A stretch of DNA of 64,000 nucleotides from Desulfallas sp. Bu1-1. Its GTDB lineage: Bacteria > Bacillota > Desulfotomaculia > Desulfotomaculales > Desulfallaceae. The notes below the pieces were generated by a model. It was not told the origin of the DNA. It made no database searches and was given only the letters and a program-made list of their open reading frames with translations. The translations under genes were made by a program, and so were the position numbers. Location: assembly GCF_015594625.1 (NCBI RefSeq), contig NZ_JADNRQ010000006.1:62001-126000 (forward strand). The letters are read 5' to 3'. Shown piece after piece: positions 49,781-58,407 of this stretch. Within the stretch, counting starts at the first letter, position 1. Every line of letters starts with the position of its first letter.

Positions 49781-51166
49781 ATGTTAGACTGTACACCCAA
49801 AGAAATCAAAGAACGCAGCGGCGGAGTAATTAATCCCGCCAAGACGTGTCAACCCATCGGGGCTATGTATGCCGCTCTTGGTATTCGCAACTGCCTGCCT
49901 CACAGCCATGGTTCCCAGGGTTGCTGCGCATATCACAGGTCGCATCTTACCAGGCATTTCCGGGAACCCATCATGGCCACCACCAGTTCCTTTACCGAAG
50001 GGGCTTCAGTGTTCGGGGGCGGTGGTAACCTGAAAACGGCGATCAAAAATGTTTTTGCCATCTATAATCCCGATGTGATGGCAATTCATACCACTTGCTT
50101 GTCCGAAACCATCGGCGACGATATCCCGACGATTATAAAATCAGCCGAGATTCCCGAAGGCAAGCTGGTTATCCATGCCAATACGCCCAGCTACCAGGGT
50201 TCCCACGTTACTGGATTTTCCAACATGACGAAGGCCATGGTCAGTTACCTGGCGGAAGCTACTTCGGAGACCAAGAAGGAGCAGGTCAATATCATCCCCG
50301 GTTTTGTCAACCCCGGGGACATGAGGGAAATCAAGCGGCTGGTCACCAAGATGAGCATCAAATTCATCATGTTCCCCGATACTTCAGGTGTTCTGGACTC
50401 ACCCATGACCGGCAAATTTGTCATGTACCCCGGAGGGGGCGCCCGGGTGGAAGAGATCAGGGACTCGGGCAACTCCATGCTCACCGTTGCCCTGGGCGCC
50501 TATGCTTCCAGCGATGCCGCCCACCTGCTGGAGCGAAAATGCAACGTGCCCGCCATGACTCTAAAGACACCTATTGGCATTAAGGCCACGGATGAGTTTT
50601 TGATGACGCTGCGGGGCAAGTTTGTCCGGGAGGTGCCCTACGCGCTGGAAGAGGAGCGGGGCCAGCTGGTGGATGCTATGATTGACCTCCACCACCAGTT
50701 CCACGGCAAAAAGGTGGCCATCTTCGGCGATCCGGATATCGTAATTGGTTTGACTGAGTTTGTTTTGAGCTTGGGTATGCGGCCCGTCCATGTGTTGACC
50801 GGCACTCCCGGGGGAACACTGGGCGGCCCCCAGGACATTTTTGAAAAGGAAATCACTGAGATGCTGGCTAAAGCGGGTATCGAGGGCAGGGTGAAAGCCG
50901 CCGGCGATTTGTTTGAACTGCACCAGTGGATCAAGAATGATCCGGTTGATTTGTTAATTGGCAATACTTACGGCAAGTATATCGCCCGGGCGGAGGATAT
51001 ACCTCTGGTGCGGGTGGGATTCCCCATTCTTGACCGGGGCATGCACCACTATATGCCCATCGTGGGTTACAGGGGGGCCATGCGGCTGGTGGAAATGATC
51101 AGCAATGCCCTGCTGGACCGGAGGGAACGGGATGCCGCCGATGAGGATGTTGAACTGGTAATGTAG
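49781..51166 (+). CDS. nifK: nitrogenase MoFe protein beta chain
   Basis: A 461-residue NifK with P-cluster cysteines in AKTCQPIGAMYA, SHGSQGCCAYHR and IHTTCLSETIGDDI. It lacks the long N-terminal extension of proteobacterial NifK (usually over 510 residues), as in other Firmicutes. ATG 49781 follows GAAGGAAGGAG. The 97-base nifD-nifK gap holds no clear feature. Confidence 0.97.
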   Translation: MLDCTPKEIKERSGGVINPAKTCQPIGAMYAALGIRNCLPHSHGSQGCCAYHRSHLTRHFREPIMATTSSFTEGASVFGGGGNLKTAIKNVFAIYNPDVMAIHTTCLSETIGDDIPTIIKSAEIPEGKLVIHANTPSYQGSHVTGFSNMTKAMVSYLAEATSETKKEQVNIIPGFVNPGDMREIKRLVTKMSIKFIMFPDTSGVLDSPMTGKFVMYPGGGARVEEIRDSGNSMLTVALGAYASSDAAHLLERKCNVPAMTLKTPIGIKATDEFLMTLRGKFVREVPYALEEERGQLVDAMIDLHHQFHGKKVAIFGDPDIVIGLTEFVLSLGMRPVHVLTGTPGGTLGGPQDIFEKEITEMLAKAGIEGRVKAAGDLFELHQWIKNDPVDLLIGNTYGKYIARAEDIPLVRVGFPILDRGMHHYMPIVGYRGAMRLVEMISNALLDRRERDAADEDVELVM

Positions 51167-51180
51167 GATCACACTTTATT

Positions 51181-52596
51181 ATGGAAAGATGTGATGATAT
51201 GTCTACGGTAAATTTATTAAAAGATCAGTTGGTTGAAGAAAGAAAGTCTTTCATTGTGGTGAAAGGCAGGCAAAAAAACCAGTTGAAATGCGAAGCAGAT
51301 AGCATTGCGGGGTGTGTGAGCCAGCGGGCCTGCGTTTACTGCGGTGCCAGAGTGGTTTTAAACCCGGTCACCGACGCCATCCACTTGGTGCACGGCCCCA
51401 TCGGTTGCGCCAGCTATACCTGGGATATCAGGGGCAGCCTGAGCAGCGGGTCCGAGTTGTACCGCAACAGCTTTTCCACGGATTTAAAAGAAAACGACGT
51501 GATTTTCGGCAGTGAGAAGAAACTGGCCCGGGCCATTGACGAGCTGGTGGAAAAATATAACGCCGGCCTGGTTTTCGTTTATTCCACCTGCGTGGTGGGC
51601 GTGATCGGCGACGACCTGGAGGCGGTGTGCCGGGCGGCGGCCAAAAAGCACGGCATTGAGGTAATTCCCGTCCAGTCCAGCGGCTTTATCGGCAATAAAT
51701 CGGCGGGTTACCGGGCTGCTTGTGACGCGCTGCTCCGGCTGATCGAACTGCCTGCTGGTAAACTCCCGGGCCGAACAGCCGGCTCCGGGGGGAGGAGCGT
51801 CAATTACCTGGGCGACTTTAACCTGGCCGGCGAGGCTTGGATTATCACTAATTACTTGAAGAGCATGGGAGTCGATGTGAATGTGGTGTTCACCGGGGAT
51901 GCCACCCACCAGTCCTTGAAAAAAGCTGCAACGGCGTCGCTGAATATCATGCAATGCGCCGGTTCCATGGCTTACCTGGCCCGGCGGATGGAGGAGCTTT
52001 ATGGCATCCCGTACCTGAAGGTTTCCTTTCTGGGCTTGGAGGATACCTCGGCGTCCTTGCGGAAAATTGCCGCCGCTTTCAAAGACCCGGAAATGATGCG
52101 CCGGGCGGAGGAACTTATCGCCAGAGAAACGGCCGGGGTCAGGCCGGTCATAGAGCAATACCGGGAAAAGCTTCGGGGGAAAAAGGCTGCGATTTACGTG
52201 GGCGGTGGATTTAAAGCCATTTCGCTGGTTAAACAGTTCAGGGAAATCGGTATCGATGTGGTGATGGTGGGTACCCAGACCGGCAGGGAAGAGGAATACC
52301 AAACATTACATGACATTGCCGATGACGGAACGGTCATCCTGGACGACGCCAACCCCTCGGAATTGGAAAAATTTATGTTGGAAAAAGGCGCCCACCTCCT
52401 GGTGGGCGGCGTCAAGGAGAGGCCGCTGGCTTACAAGCTGGGCGTGGCCTTTATCGATCACAACCACGACCGCAAGCACCCGTTGAGCGGGTTCGTGGGC
52501 GCGATTAATTTCGCCCGGGAAGTTTATTCAACGGTATGCTCCCCGGTCTGGAAATATACCCGGGGCATGGGAGGTGTTTTACATGCACAGGAATGA
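51181..52596 (+). CDS. nifE: FeMo-cofactor scaffold protein NifE
   Basis: A 471-residue NifE. Cysteines in SQRACVYCGARV, GPIGCASYTW and YSTCVVGVIGDDL bind the scaffold Fe-S cluster; the cofactor-site region is IMQCAGSMAYLA. With NifN it forms the scaffold where NifB-co is matured with Mo and homocitrate. ATG 51181 is taken; ATG 51199 (MSTVNLLKDQ) is an alternative, neither having a strong ribosome site. Overlaps nifN. Confidence 0.95.
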   Translation: MERCDDMSTVNLLKDQLVEERKSFIVVKGRQKNQLKCEADSIAGCVSQRACVYCGARVVLNPVTDAIHLVHGPIGCASYTWDIRGSLSSGSELYRNSFSTDLKENDVIFGSEKKLARAIDELVEKYNAGLVFVYSTCVVGVIGDDLEAVCRAAAKKHGIEVIPVQSSGFIGNKSAGYRAACDALLRLIELPAGKLPGRTAGSGGRSVNYLGDFNLAGEAWIITNYLKSMGVDVNVVFTGDATHQSLKKAATASLNIMQCAGSMAYLARRMEELYGIPYLKVSFLGLEDTSASLRKIAAAFKDPEMMRRAEELIARETAGVRPVIEQYREKLRGKKAAIYVGGGFKAISLVKQFREIGIDVVMVGTQTGREEEYQTLHDIADDGTVILDDANPSELEKFMLEKGAHLLVGGVKERPLAYKLGVAFIDHNHDRKHPLSGFVGAINFAREVYSTVCSPVWKYTRGMGGVLHAQE

Positions 52597-53992
52597 GGTT
52601 AACACCCGGCACTGCCGGAACGTCAACGAGAACCCTTGCAATATGTGCATGCCCATGGGCGGGATTCTCCCCTTCAAGGGAATCGAGCAGTCCATGGTGA
52701 TTATCCACGGGTCCCAGGGTTGCAGCACGTACATGCGCCGGCATATCGCCGAGCATTTCAACGAACCGGTTGACGTGGGTTCTTCCTCCCTCAATGAAAA
52801 GGGGACCATTTACGGCGGCGCCGGAAATCTAAAACAGGCCCTGGACAATATCCGGAAGGTATACCGGCCCCGGCTGATCGGCGTGCTCACCTCTTGCCTG
52901 GCGGAAACAATCGGCGAGGATATCGACGGAATAGCCCGGGATTACCTGCATGAACGGGGACTGGCGGACTTCCCCCTGGTTACCGTTTCCACGCCCGGCT
53001 ACGGGGGCAGTCATGCCGAAGGTTACTGGCTGGCGGTTAAAAGAATTGTCGCCAAACTGGCCCGGCCAACTGAAAAGCATGCCGGCATCAATGTCATCGT
53101 CCCCAATCTTAGCCCCGCCGATATCCGGGAAATCAAGCGGATCTTGGAGCTGATGCGGGTTAAGTATACCCTGGTACCCGATTTTTCGGATACCCTGGAT
53201 AGTCCTTACACCCGCACTTACAAAAAAATACCCGAGGGGGGCACCAGGCTTGCTGATATCGAGCAAATGCCCGGGGCTGCGGCCACCATCCAGCTGGGTG
53301 TGACGGTGGATGAAAGTATCTCGCCGGGGCATTATCTACAAAACGAATTCGGCGTACCCCTGTATAACCTGCCCGTGCCCATGGGCATTGAAAATACGGA
53401 CTTGCTGGTTAACCTGCTGGCCCGGCTGACCGGCGGCAAAATACCCGTCATCCTGGAGCAGGAAAGGGGCCGGCTGTTGGACTGCATGATTGATTCCCAT
53501 AAATACAATGCCCGGGGCAGGAGCGTGGTCTTCGGCGAGCCTGAGCTGGTATACGCTGTGGTTAAGGTGTGCGTGGAAAACGGAGTTTTTCCGGCGGTGG
53601 TGGCAACGGGCAGCAGGAGCGCCAGGCTGGAGGAGTTGCTCAAGCCGGTGGTGGCGGAGTGTCCCCTTGAAGTGCGCGTTGTAAATGAGGCTGACTTCAC
53701 CCGAATCCGGGCCTGTTGCAGGGATATGGGTGTTAATATCGCCATCGGCCATTCGGACGGCAAATATCTGACGGAAAAAGAAGGCATCCCGCTGGTTCGG
53801 ACCGGTTTTCCCATCCACGACCGGGTAGGGGGGCAGCGGTTGCTGTCGGTGGGCTATGTGGGCACCACCATGTTTTTGGACCGGATTACCAATACGCTGC
53901 TGGAAAATAAACTTAAAAACTACCGTTCCTCCATGTATCAAAAATTTTACCGGGGAGTTGAAGAAAATAATCAATGCTCTGTAGGAAGTTGA
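52583..53992 (+). CDS. nifN: FeMo-cofactor scaffold protein NifN
   Basis: A 469-residue NifN/NifK-like protein with Cys in ENPCNMCMPMGG, HGSQGCSTYMRR and LTSCLAETIGEDI. Length and gene position after nifE identify NifN. ATG 52583 is eight bases after GGGAGG and lies within nifE, overlapping by 14 bases. Confidence 0.93.
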   Translation: MHRNEVNTRHCRNVNENPCNMCMPMGGILPFKGIEQSMVIIHGSQGCSTYMRRHIAEHFNEPVDVGSSSLNEKGTIYGGAGNLKQALDNIRKVYRPRLIGVLTSCLAETIGEDIDGIARDYLHERGLADFPLVTVSTPGYGGSHAEGYWLAVKRIVAKLARPTEKHAGINVIVPNLSPADIREIKRILELMRVKYTLVPDFSDTLDSPYTRTYKKIPEGGTRLADIEQMPGAAATIQLGVTVDESISPGHYLQNEFGVPLYNLPVPMGIENTDLLVNLLARLTGGKIPVILEQERGRLLDCMIDSHKYNARGRSVVFGEPELVYAVVKVCVENGVFPAVVATGSRSARLEELLKPVVAECPLEVRVVNEADFTRIRACCRDMGVNIAIGHSDGKYLTEKEGIPLVRTGFPIHDRVGGQRLLSVGYVGTTMFLDRITNTLLENKLKNYRSSMYQKFYRGVEENNQCSVGS

Positions 53993-54002
53993 GGTGGAGA
54001 AA

Positions 54003-54959
54003 TTGGCCTGTGGCTGTAACAGAAACTTAAGGGATGATCTAACGGAAGCCAATGCCCTGGAAAGGATTGCAAAACACCCCTGCTTTTCCTTTGAAGCCCA
54101 CCGCAAGTACGCCAGGATGCACCTGCCGGTAGCGCCCCGGTGCAATATAAGTTGTAATTATTGCAACCGGAAATTTGATTGCGCCAACGAAAGCAGGCCC
54201 GGGGTGACCAGTGAAATCCTCACACCGTTACAGGCGAGGGACAAATATCTCCTGGTACGGGAAAAAATTGATCATCTGAGTGTGGTGGGAATCGCGGGCC
54301 CTGGTGACGCGCTGGCCAACTGGGAAAAAACCAAAACAACCATTATGTTAATCAAACAGGTTGATCCGGATGTGATTTTTTGCCTGTCGACCAACGGGGT
54401 AATGTTACCGGAATATGCCCGGGAAATCGTAGATCTCGGCATCAAGCATGTCACTGTCACGGTAAATTGTTTGGACCCGGAGACAGGAGCCGGGATTTAT
54501 AAGTATGTTTACTACAAAGGCCGGAAATATCAAGGACCTGCAGGAGCAGAAATCTTAATTAGAAATCAACAGACAGGTATAGCTTACCTGGCGCAACGTG
54601 GGGTTATAGTTAAAGTAAACATTGTGATGATCCGGGGAATCAACGATGGCCAAATTCCCGCTGTTGTACGTAAAGTTAAAGATCTAGGCGCGTTTATAAC
54701 TAATATTATGCCCCTGGTTCCCGCCCGGGGGAGCGTATTTCAAGATTTTGCCCCCACAGACACCGAAGAATTGAACCGGATGCGAGACGTTTGCGGGTTG
54801 GAACTGCGGCAAATGCGCCACTGTAAACAGTGCCGGGCCGATGCCATCGGACTGCTGGATGATGACAGGTCTCAGGAGTTCAGCAAGGCTTCCCTGGAAG
54901 AAAAGCCGGCCGCAGGTGATGGGCGCGCTCAAAAACAAAATATCGCCGCTGCATCGTAA
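54003..54959 (+). CDS. nifB: NifB, radical SAM NifB-co synthase
   Basis: A 318-residue radical SAM enzyme. The SAM cluster motif C-x3-C-x2-C is in RCNISCNYCNRKFDCA; HPCFSFEAHRKYARMHLPVA precedes it; the late cysteines in MRHCKQCRADAIG bind further clusters. No C-terminal NifX-like domain, as in archaeal and many Firmicute NifB. It fuses two [4Fe-4S] units with a carbide carbon into NifB-co. TTG 54003 suits the Shine-Dalgarno GAGG; GTG 53994 overlaps that site. Confidence 0.95.
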   Translation: MACGCNRNLRDDLTEANALERIAKHPCFSFEAHRKYARMHLPVAPRCNISCNYCNRKFDCANESRPGVTSEILTPLQARDKYLLVREKIDHLSVVGIAGPGDALANWEKTKTTIMLIKQVDPDVIFCLSTNGVMLPEYAREIVDLGIKHVTVTVNCLDPETGAGIYKYVYYKGRKYQGPAGAEILIRNQQTGIAYLAQRGVIVKVNIVMIRGINDGQIPAVVRKVKDLGAFITNIMPLVPARGSVFQDFAPTDTEELNRMRDVCGLELRQMRHCKQCRADAIGLLDDDRSQEFSKASLEEKPAAGDGRAQKQNIAAAS

Positions 54960-54993
54960 GGAAGAAAAATAACTTTTGGGGAGAATGAGGTAT

Positions 54994-55620
54994 ATGGCTG
55001 TTGATATTGCGGTATATGTGGGCGAGAACGGTGAAACCGCTTCCCTGAAGGACCGGGGGAAAATAGTGGTATTCCGAAAAATGCAAAACAAATGGAATGT
55101 ATTGAGGGAAAGGGAATTTAACCCGAGTGCCAGCCAGGGGATGAAGGAATTGCGCCGGATGATGGAAGAGGTCATGGATTTTCTGGCAGAATGCAAAATC
55201 TTCGTGGGACTTTCGGTTACAGGGATACCTTTTTTTGAATTGGAAAGATCCCGGCGCGTGGTTTGGGAAATGCAGGGCAAACCCGGCGATTTCCTGGATT
55301 ATATCCTGGCCAGGGATGAAGAAGAACGGCAACTGGAAGAACAAAAAACCGAAACGGTGCCGCCGGCCCCGGTGGAAACATCCGCCGGGTGTTACCGGAT
55401 TTCCATCAAGGAAATTCAGGAAAAAAACCTGGGTGTTACCTCAAAACAGGTGCTGCTGCCGTTTCTTCGCCAGGGGAACTTTTATGAATTGAAAGTGCTT
55501 TGCAATCATATCCCCCCGTGGCTGGAAGCAGAATTTTTGTCCGGGAAATTATGCAGTAATGTTAATGAACTTGGTACCGGAGAGCTGGAAATTACGATAA
55601 CAAAAAGTTGTTGCCACTGA
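54994..55620 (+). CDS. AnfO-like nitrogenase accessory protein
   Basis: A 208-residue protein resembling AnfO: DIAVYVGENGETASLKDRGK, then KIVVFRKMQNKW, GMKELRRMMEEVMDFLAECK and IFVGLSVTGIPFFELE. AnfO is normally encoded with Fe-only nitrogenase and influences its activity or assembly; it has a distant link to NifX-type cofactor carriers. Here it follows nifB by 34 bases in a cluster without anfG or vnfG. The C-terminus has several cysteines (ITKSCCH). Its role with Mo-nitrogenase is inferred from place. Confidence 0.75.
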   Translation: MAVDIAVYVGENGETASLKDRGKIVVFRKMQNKWNVLREREFNPSASQGMKELRRMMEEVMDFLAECKIFVGLSVTGIPFFELERSRRVVWEMQGKPGDFLDYILARDEEERQLEEQKTETVPPAPVETSAGCYRISIKEIQEKNLGVTSKQVLLPFLRQGNFYELKVLCNHIPPWLEAEFLSGKLCSNVNELGTGELEITITKSCCH

Positions 55621-55685
55621 TTACAGTGAGAAGTAAGGAATGATTAGCTGCTCCGAGGGGCTTTGCTTTAGCAAATTAGCTTTGC

Positions 55686-56180
55686 TTATATACCATACAG
55701 GCTTTCCAGGTAACATATCCCGGTATTTGTTCTGAAATATTTCTTTTTAATGGTTTTGACTTGTTCTTTTCTAAATTCATCTTCAAAGATATTTACGAGA
55801 AAATCCGCTTCGACAAGAATTTGAAAGTCTATATCGTCTATTTTGCTGTATGTATGATGGTTGGCTATCAAATGACTGACTCTGTCAATGAAATCTTGAC
55901 TAAAATTCAATTCCTGCAAAATATTACGCGCTACAGGTGGCCCTTCCATCTCCTGGTACTTCCCGGAAGATGATGAGTATTTTCTTTCACTTTCTTTGAT
56001 TCCAATATCATGTAAAATAGCGGTTACTTCAAGTATCCTAAGTTTTTCTACTGGAATGCCCTCAAGTTCACCGATGCTTTTTGCGAATGCATACACCTTC
56101 AAGGCATGGTTTACGCGCTTAACATCACCGTCAAAATATAAGATCATTTTTTTTATAGTTTCACTGATAATACTAGTCAT
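55686..56180 (-). CDS. HD-domain hydrolase
   Basis: A 164-residue HD protein. Metal and catalytic residues are in RVNHALKVYAFA (first His), ILHDIGIKESE (His-Asp) and LIANHHTYSK, with the final Asp in VEADFLVNIF. Such proteins hydrolyse nucleotides or phosphate esters. It lies convergent to the AnfO-like gene and is unrelated in apparent function. Confidence 0.85.
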   Translation of the reverse strand: MTSIISETIKKMILYFDGDVKRVNHALKVYAFAKSIGELEGIPVEKLRILEVTAILHDIGIKESERKYSSSSGKYQEMEGPPVARNILQELNFSQDFIDRVSHLIANHHTYSKIDDIDFQILVEADFLVNIFEDEFRKEQVKTIKKKYFRTNTGICYLESLYGI

Positions 56181-56251
56181 ATAACTATCGCCACGCCTTC
56201 CCTCTTTTAGTTTTATTGCTATTTCAGAACAGGTATTATTAGCGGGTATTA

Positions 56252-57877
56252 TTATAAATGCCAGCGGTGGGCAATGGGCATGCGGCGGCCCGGCCCGAAG
56301 GCCCGGGAAGTTATCCTGAGCCCGGGCGGGGCCTGCTGGCGTTTATATTCAGCTCTGTTTACCCGTTGGATGATATCCAGCACCAGTTCCTTGCTATGGC
56401 CCATTGCCACAATTTCATCGATAGGCTTTATTTCTTCTATATAGGCTCTGAGAATTTGATCCAGCACCCGGTAAGGGGGCAGGCTGTCCTCGTCCTTCTG
56501 GTCCGGCCTCAGTTCAGCGGAGGGTGGCTTGTTAATTACGCTCCGGGGTATGATCTCCCTCTCCCTGTTGATGTATTCTGCCAGTTTATAAACCATTACC
56601 TTGGGCACATCCGCCAGCACGCTCAATCCCCCGGCCAGGTCTCCGTAAAGGGTGCTGTAGCCCATGGCCATTTCCGACTTGTTCCCGGTAGTCAGCACCA
56701 TCTGGCCCTCCCGGTTTGAGATGAACATGAGGATGTTGCCCCTGATTCGTGCCTGTATGTTTTCCTCCGCCAGATCCATAATGGGGCTGCCACCCGGGTT
56801 TAACTCTTCAATGTAAGATTTAAACATATTTTCAATGGGAATTACCCGGTATTCGATGCCCAGGTTTTCGGCCAGCGTCCGGGCGTCGTCCTTGCTTCCT
56901 TGCGAAGAATAGCGCGAGGGCATGGAAACCCCCACTACATTTTCCGGGCCAAGGGCATCCGCCGCCAGTGCGGCGGTTACCGATGAGTCTATCCCCCCGC
57001 TGAGGCCGACGATGGCCCGGGTAAAGCCGTTTTTATAAAGATAATCCCTGGTGCCCAGTACCAGCGCGTTGTAGATCCAGCTAATATCTTCGCGACCGGC
57101 CCCACCGGCTTTTTTTTCATGAAGTGCGCCTGTATTTATAACAACAAAGTCTTCCGTAAATTTTTTCAGTTCTAAACATATTGTGCCCCCTCTGGTTATG
57201 ACAACACTGGAGCCGTCAAAAATCAGGTGATCGTTGCCCCCTACCTGGTTGACGTAGATTATTCCAACCCGGTGTTTGGCAGCCACCTTGCACAACATAT
57301 CGGTGCGCAGGGCGTGTTTCCCGTAATGATATGGTGATGCGGACAGATTTATAATCAATTCCGCGCCCTGCCTTACAAGCTCCTCCACGGGATCGACATC
57401 ATAGCGCTGGCGGTTCCAGTAGTCCTTATCGTTCCAGATGTCCTCGCATACCGTAACACCTAGTTTGACTCCTTTAAATTCTATGGATTTCCTTTCTTTG
57501 GCGGGTGTAAAATATCTTTTTTCGTCAAATACGTCGTAAAAGGGAATTAGGCTCTTGTGTTGTATGCCGGCCAGTATACCGTTATGTAATAATACTGCTG
57601 TATTGTATAGATCATTATCTTCGCGAAAGGGAACGCCCAGCAATACACCAATGTTTTCGCTGACAGAAATGATTTTTTGTAAATTATTTTCCACTTCATC
57701 AAGGAATTCTTTACGCAAAAGAAGGTCTTTGGGCGGGTAACCGGTAAGGGTAAGTTCGGGAAATACCACCAGGTCTGCTCCAAAAGACCTGGCCTTGTCG
57801 ATATATTCAATAATTTTACCGGCGTTGTGTTGCAGATCACCCACCACGGGGTTTATCTGGGCCAGGGCGATATACAT
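56252..57877 (-). CDS. nadE: glutamine-dependent NAD+ synthetase
   Basis: A 541-residue two-domain enzyme. The N-terminal nitrilase-type glutaminase (residues 1-250) has Glu in VVFPELTLTGYPPKDL, Lys in HKSLIPFYDVFDE and Cys in VTVCEDIWND. The C-terminal synthetase has the PP-loop GLSGGIDSSVTAAL and VGVSMPSRYSSQGS. It makes NAD+ from deamido-NAD+ with ATP and glutamine. ATG 57877 is chosen over GTG 57883, which is too close to AGGAA. Confidence 0.95.
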   Translation of the reverse strand: MYIALAQINPVVGDLQHNAGKIIEYIDKARSFGADLVVFPELTLTGYPPKDLLLRKEFLDEVENNLQKIISVSENIGVLLGVPFREDNDLYNTAVLLHNGILAGIQHKSLIPFYDVFDEKRYFTPAKERKSIEFKGVKLGVTVCEDIWNDKDYWNRQRYDVDPVEELVRQGAELIINLSASPYHYGKHALRTDMLCKVAAKHRVGIIYVNQVGGNDHLIFDGSSVVITRGGTICLELKKFTEDFVVINTGALHEKKAGGAGREDISWIYNALVLGTRDYLYKNGFTRAIVGLSGGIDSSVTAALAADALGPENVVGVSMPSRYSSQGSKDDARTLAENLGIEYRVIPIENMFKSYIEELNPGGSPIMDLAEENIQARIRGNILMFISNREGQMVLTTGNKSEMAMGYSTLYGDLAGGLSVLADVPKVMVYKLAEYINREREIIPRSVINKPPSAELRPDQKDEDSLPPYRVLDQILRAYIEEIKPIDEIVAMGHSKELVLDIIQRVNRAEYKRQQAPPGLRITSRAFGPGRRMPIAHRWHL

Positions 57878-57923
57878 GCTCACACTTCCTGTTTATATTC
57901 TCATATTATTGATGATTTTTTCC

Positions 57924-57958
57924 ATAAAAAATACCCGGTATTCGTGAAGAATACCGGG
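57924..57958 (-). terminator. terminator-like hairpin in the nadE leader
   Basis: CCCGGTATTC-GTGAA-GAATACCGGG (perfect 10-bp stem), followed on the minus strand by TATTTTTTAT. It lies 57-81 bases before the nadE start and no minus-strand gene lies upstream of it, so it looks like an attenuator of nadE. Confidence 0.6.
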
Positions 57959-58209
57959 CTCCTTTGCCCCGTTTGAGATGTCGGCATCGACTCTCAATAA
58001 ATGATAAGTGGTTATTAAAATTATATAATAATTTTAAGCAAAGGTAAATATTTTGATTGCTGGGCGCCAAAAAAGATTATTCTCGCGGAATATTTGAATA
58101 ATGCTAATTGAACGAGGCATTTTTAAATTTATTTCCATAAATATTTTTAAAAAAACTAATTGCTTTTTGAAAGCTTTTGATTTACACTATCATTAGTAAA
58201 ATTAAATAT
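57959..58209. other. intergenic region between nadE and glnA leaders
   Basis: AT-rich, without a gene. On the minus strand, about 57963-58000, the sequence GTCG-ATGC-CGAC can form a small hairpin in the presumed nadE leader. The glnA promoter should lie around 58160-58202 (TAAAAT at 58197-58202), but no strong -35 is evident. Confidence 0.45.
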
Positions 58210-58285
58210 TAATACAACGGCGTATTATTAAGTGGCGATGAAGCCCGCAAGCAGTTTGAGAGTTTAAACTTGCTTGTGGGCTTTT
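58210..58285 (+). promoter_or_regulatory. ANTAR-type antiterminator/terminator, glnA unit 1
   Basis: P1: TAATAC-[AACGGC]-GTATTA (58210-58227), perfect stem, loop A1 and G4. P2: GGC-[GATGAA]-GCC (58234-58245). Terminator: GCCCGCAAGCA against TGCTTGTGGGC, then TTTTAT (58243-58285). P2 shares GCC with the terminator arm. Confidence 0.8.
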
Positions 58286-58291
58286 ATGCTT

Positions 58292-58370
58292 TACCGACAA
58301 TGATGTTGGTAATCCGGCGAGGAAGCCGGCAAAAGGTTTGATTAAAACCTTTTGCCGGCTTTTATTTTTA
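58292..58370 (+). promoter_or_regulatory. ANTAR-type antiterminator/terminator, glnA unit 2
   Basis: P1: TACCGAC-[AATGAT]-GTTGGTA (58292-58311), loop A1 and G4. P2: CCGGC-[GAGGAA]-GCCGG (58314-58329), two bases after P1. Terminator: AGCCGGCAAAAGGTTT against AAAACCTTTTGCCGGCT with TTTATTTTT (58324-58370), 37 bases before glnA. Confidence 0.85.
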
Positions 58371-58407
58371 TAAAAAAATAATTAATTAAAAGGAAGGTAG
58401 ATAAGTT

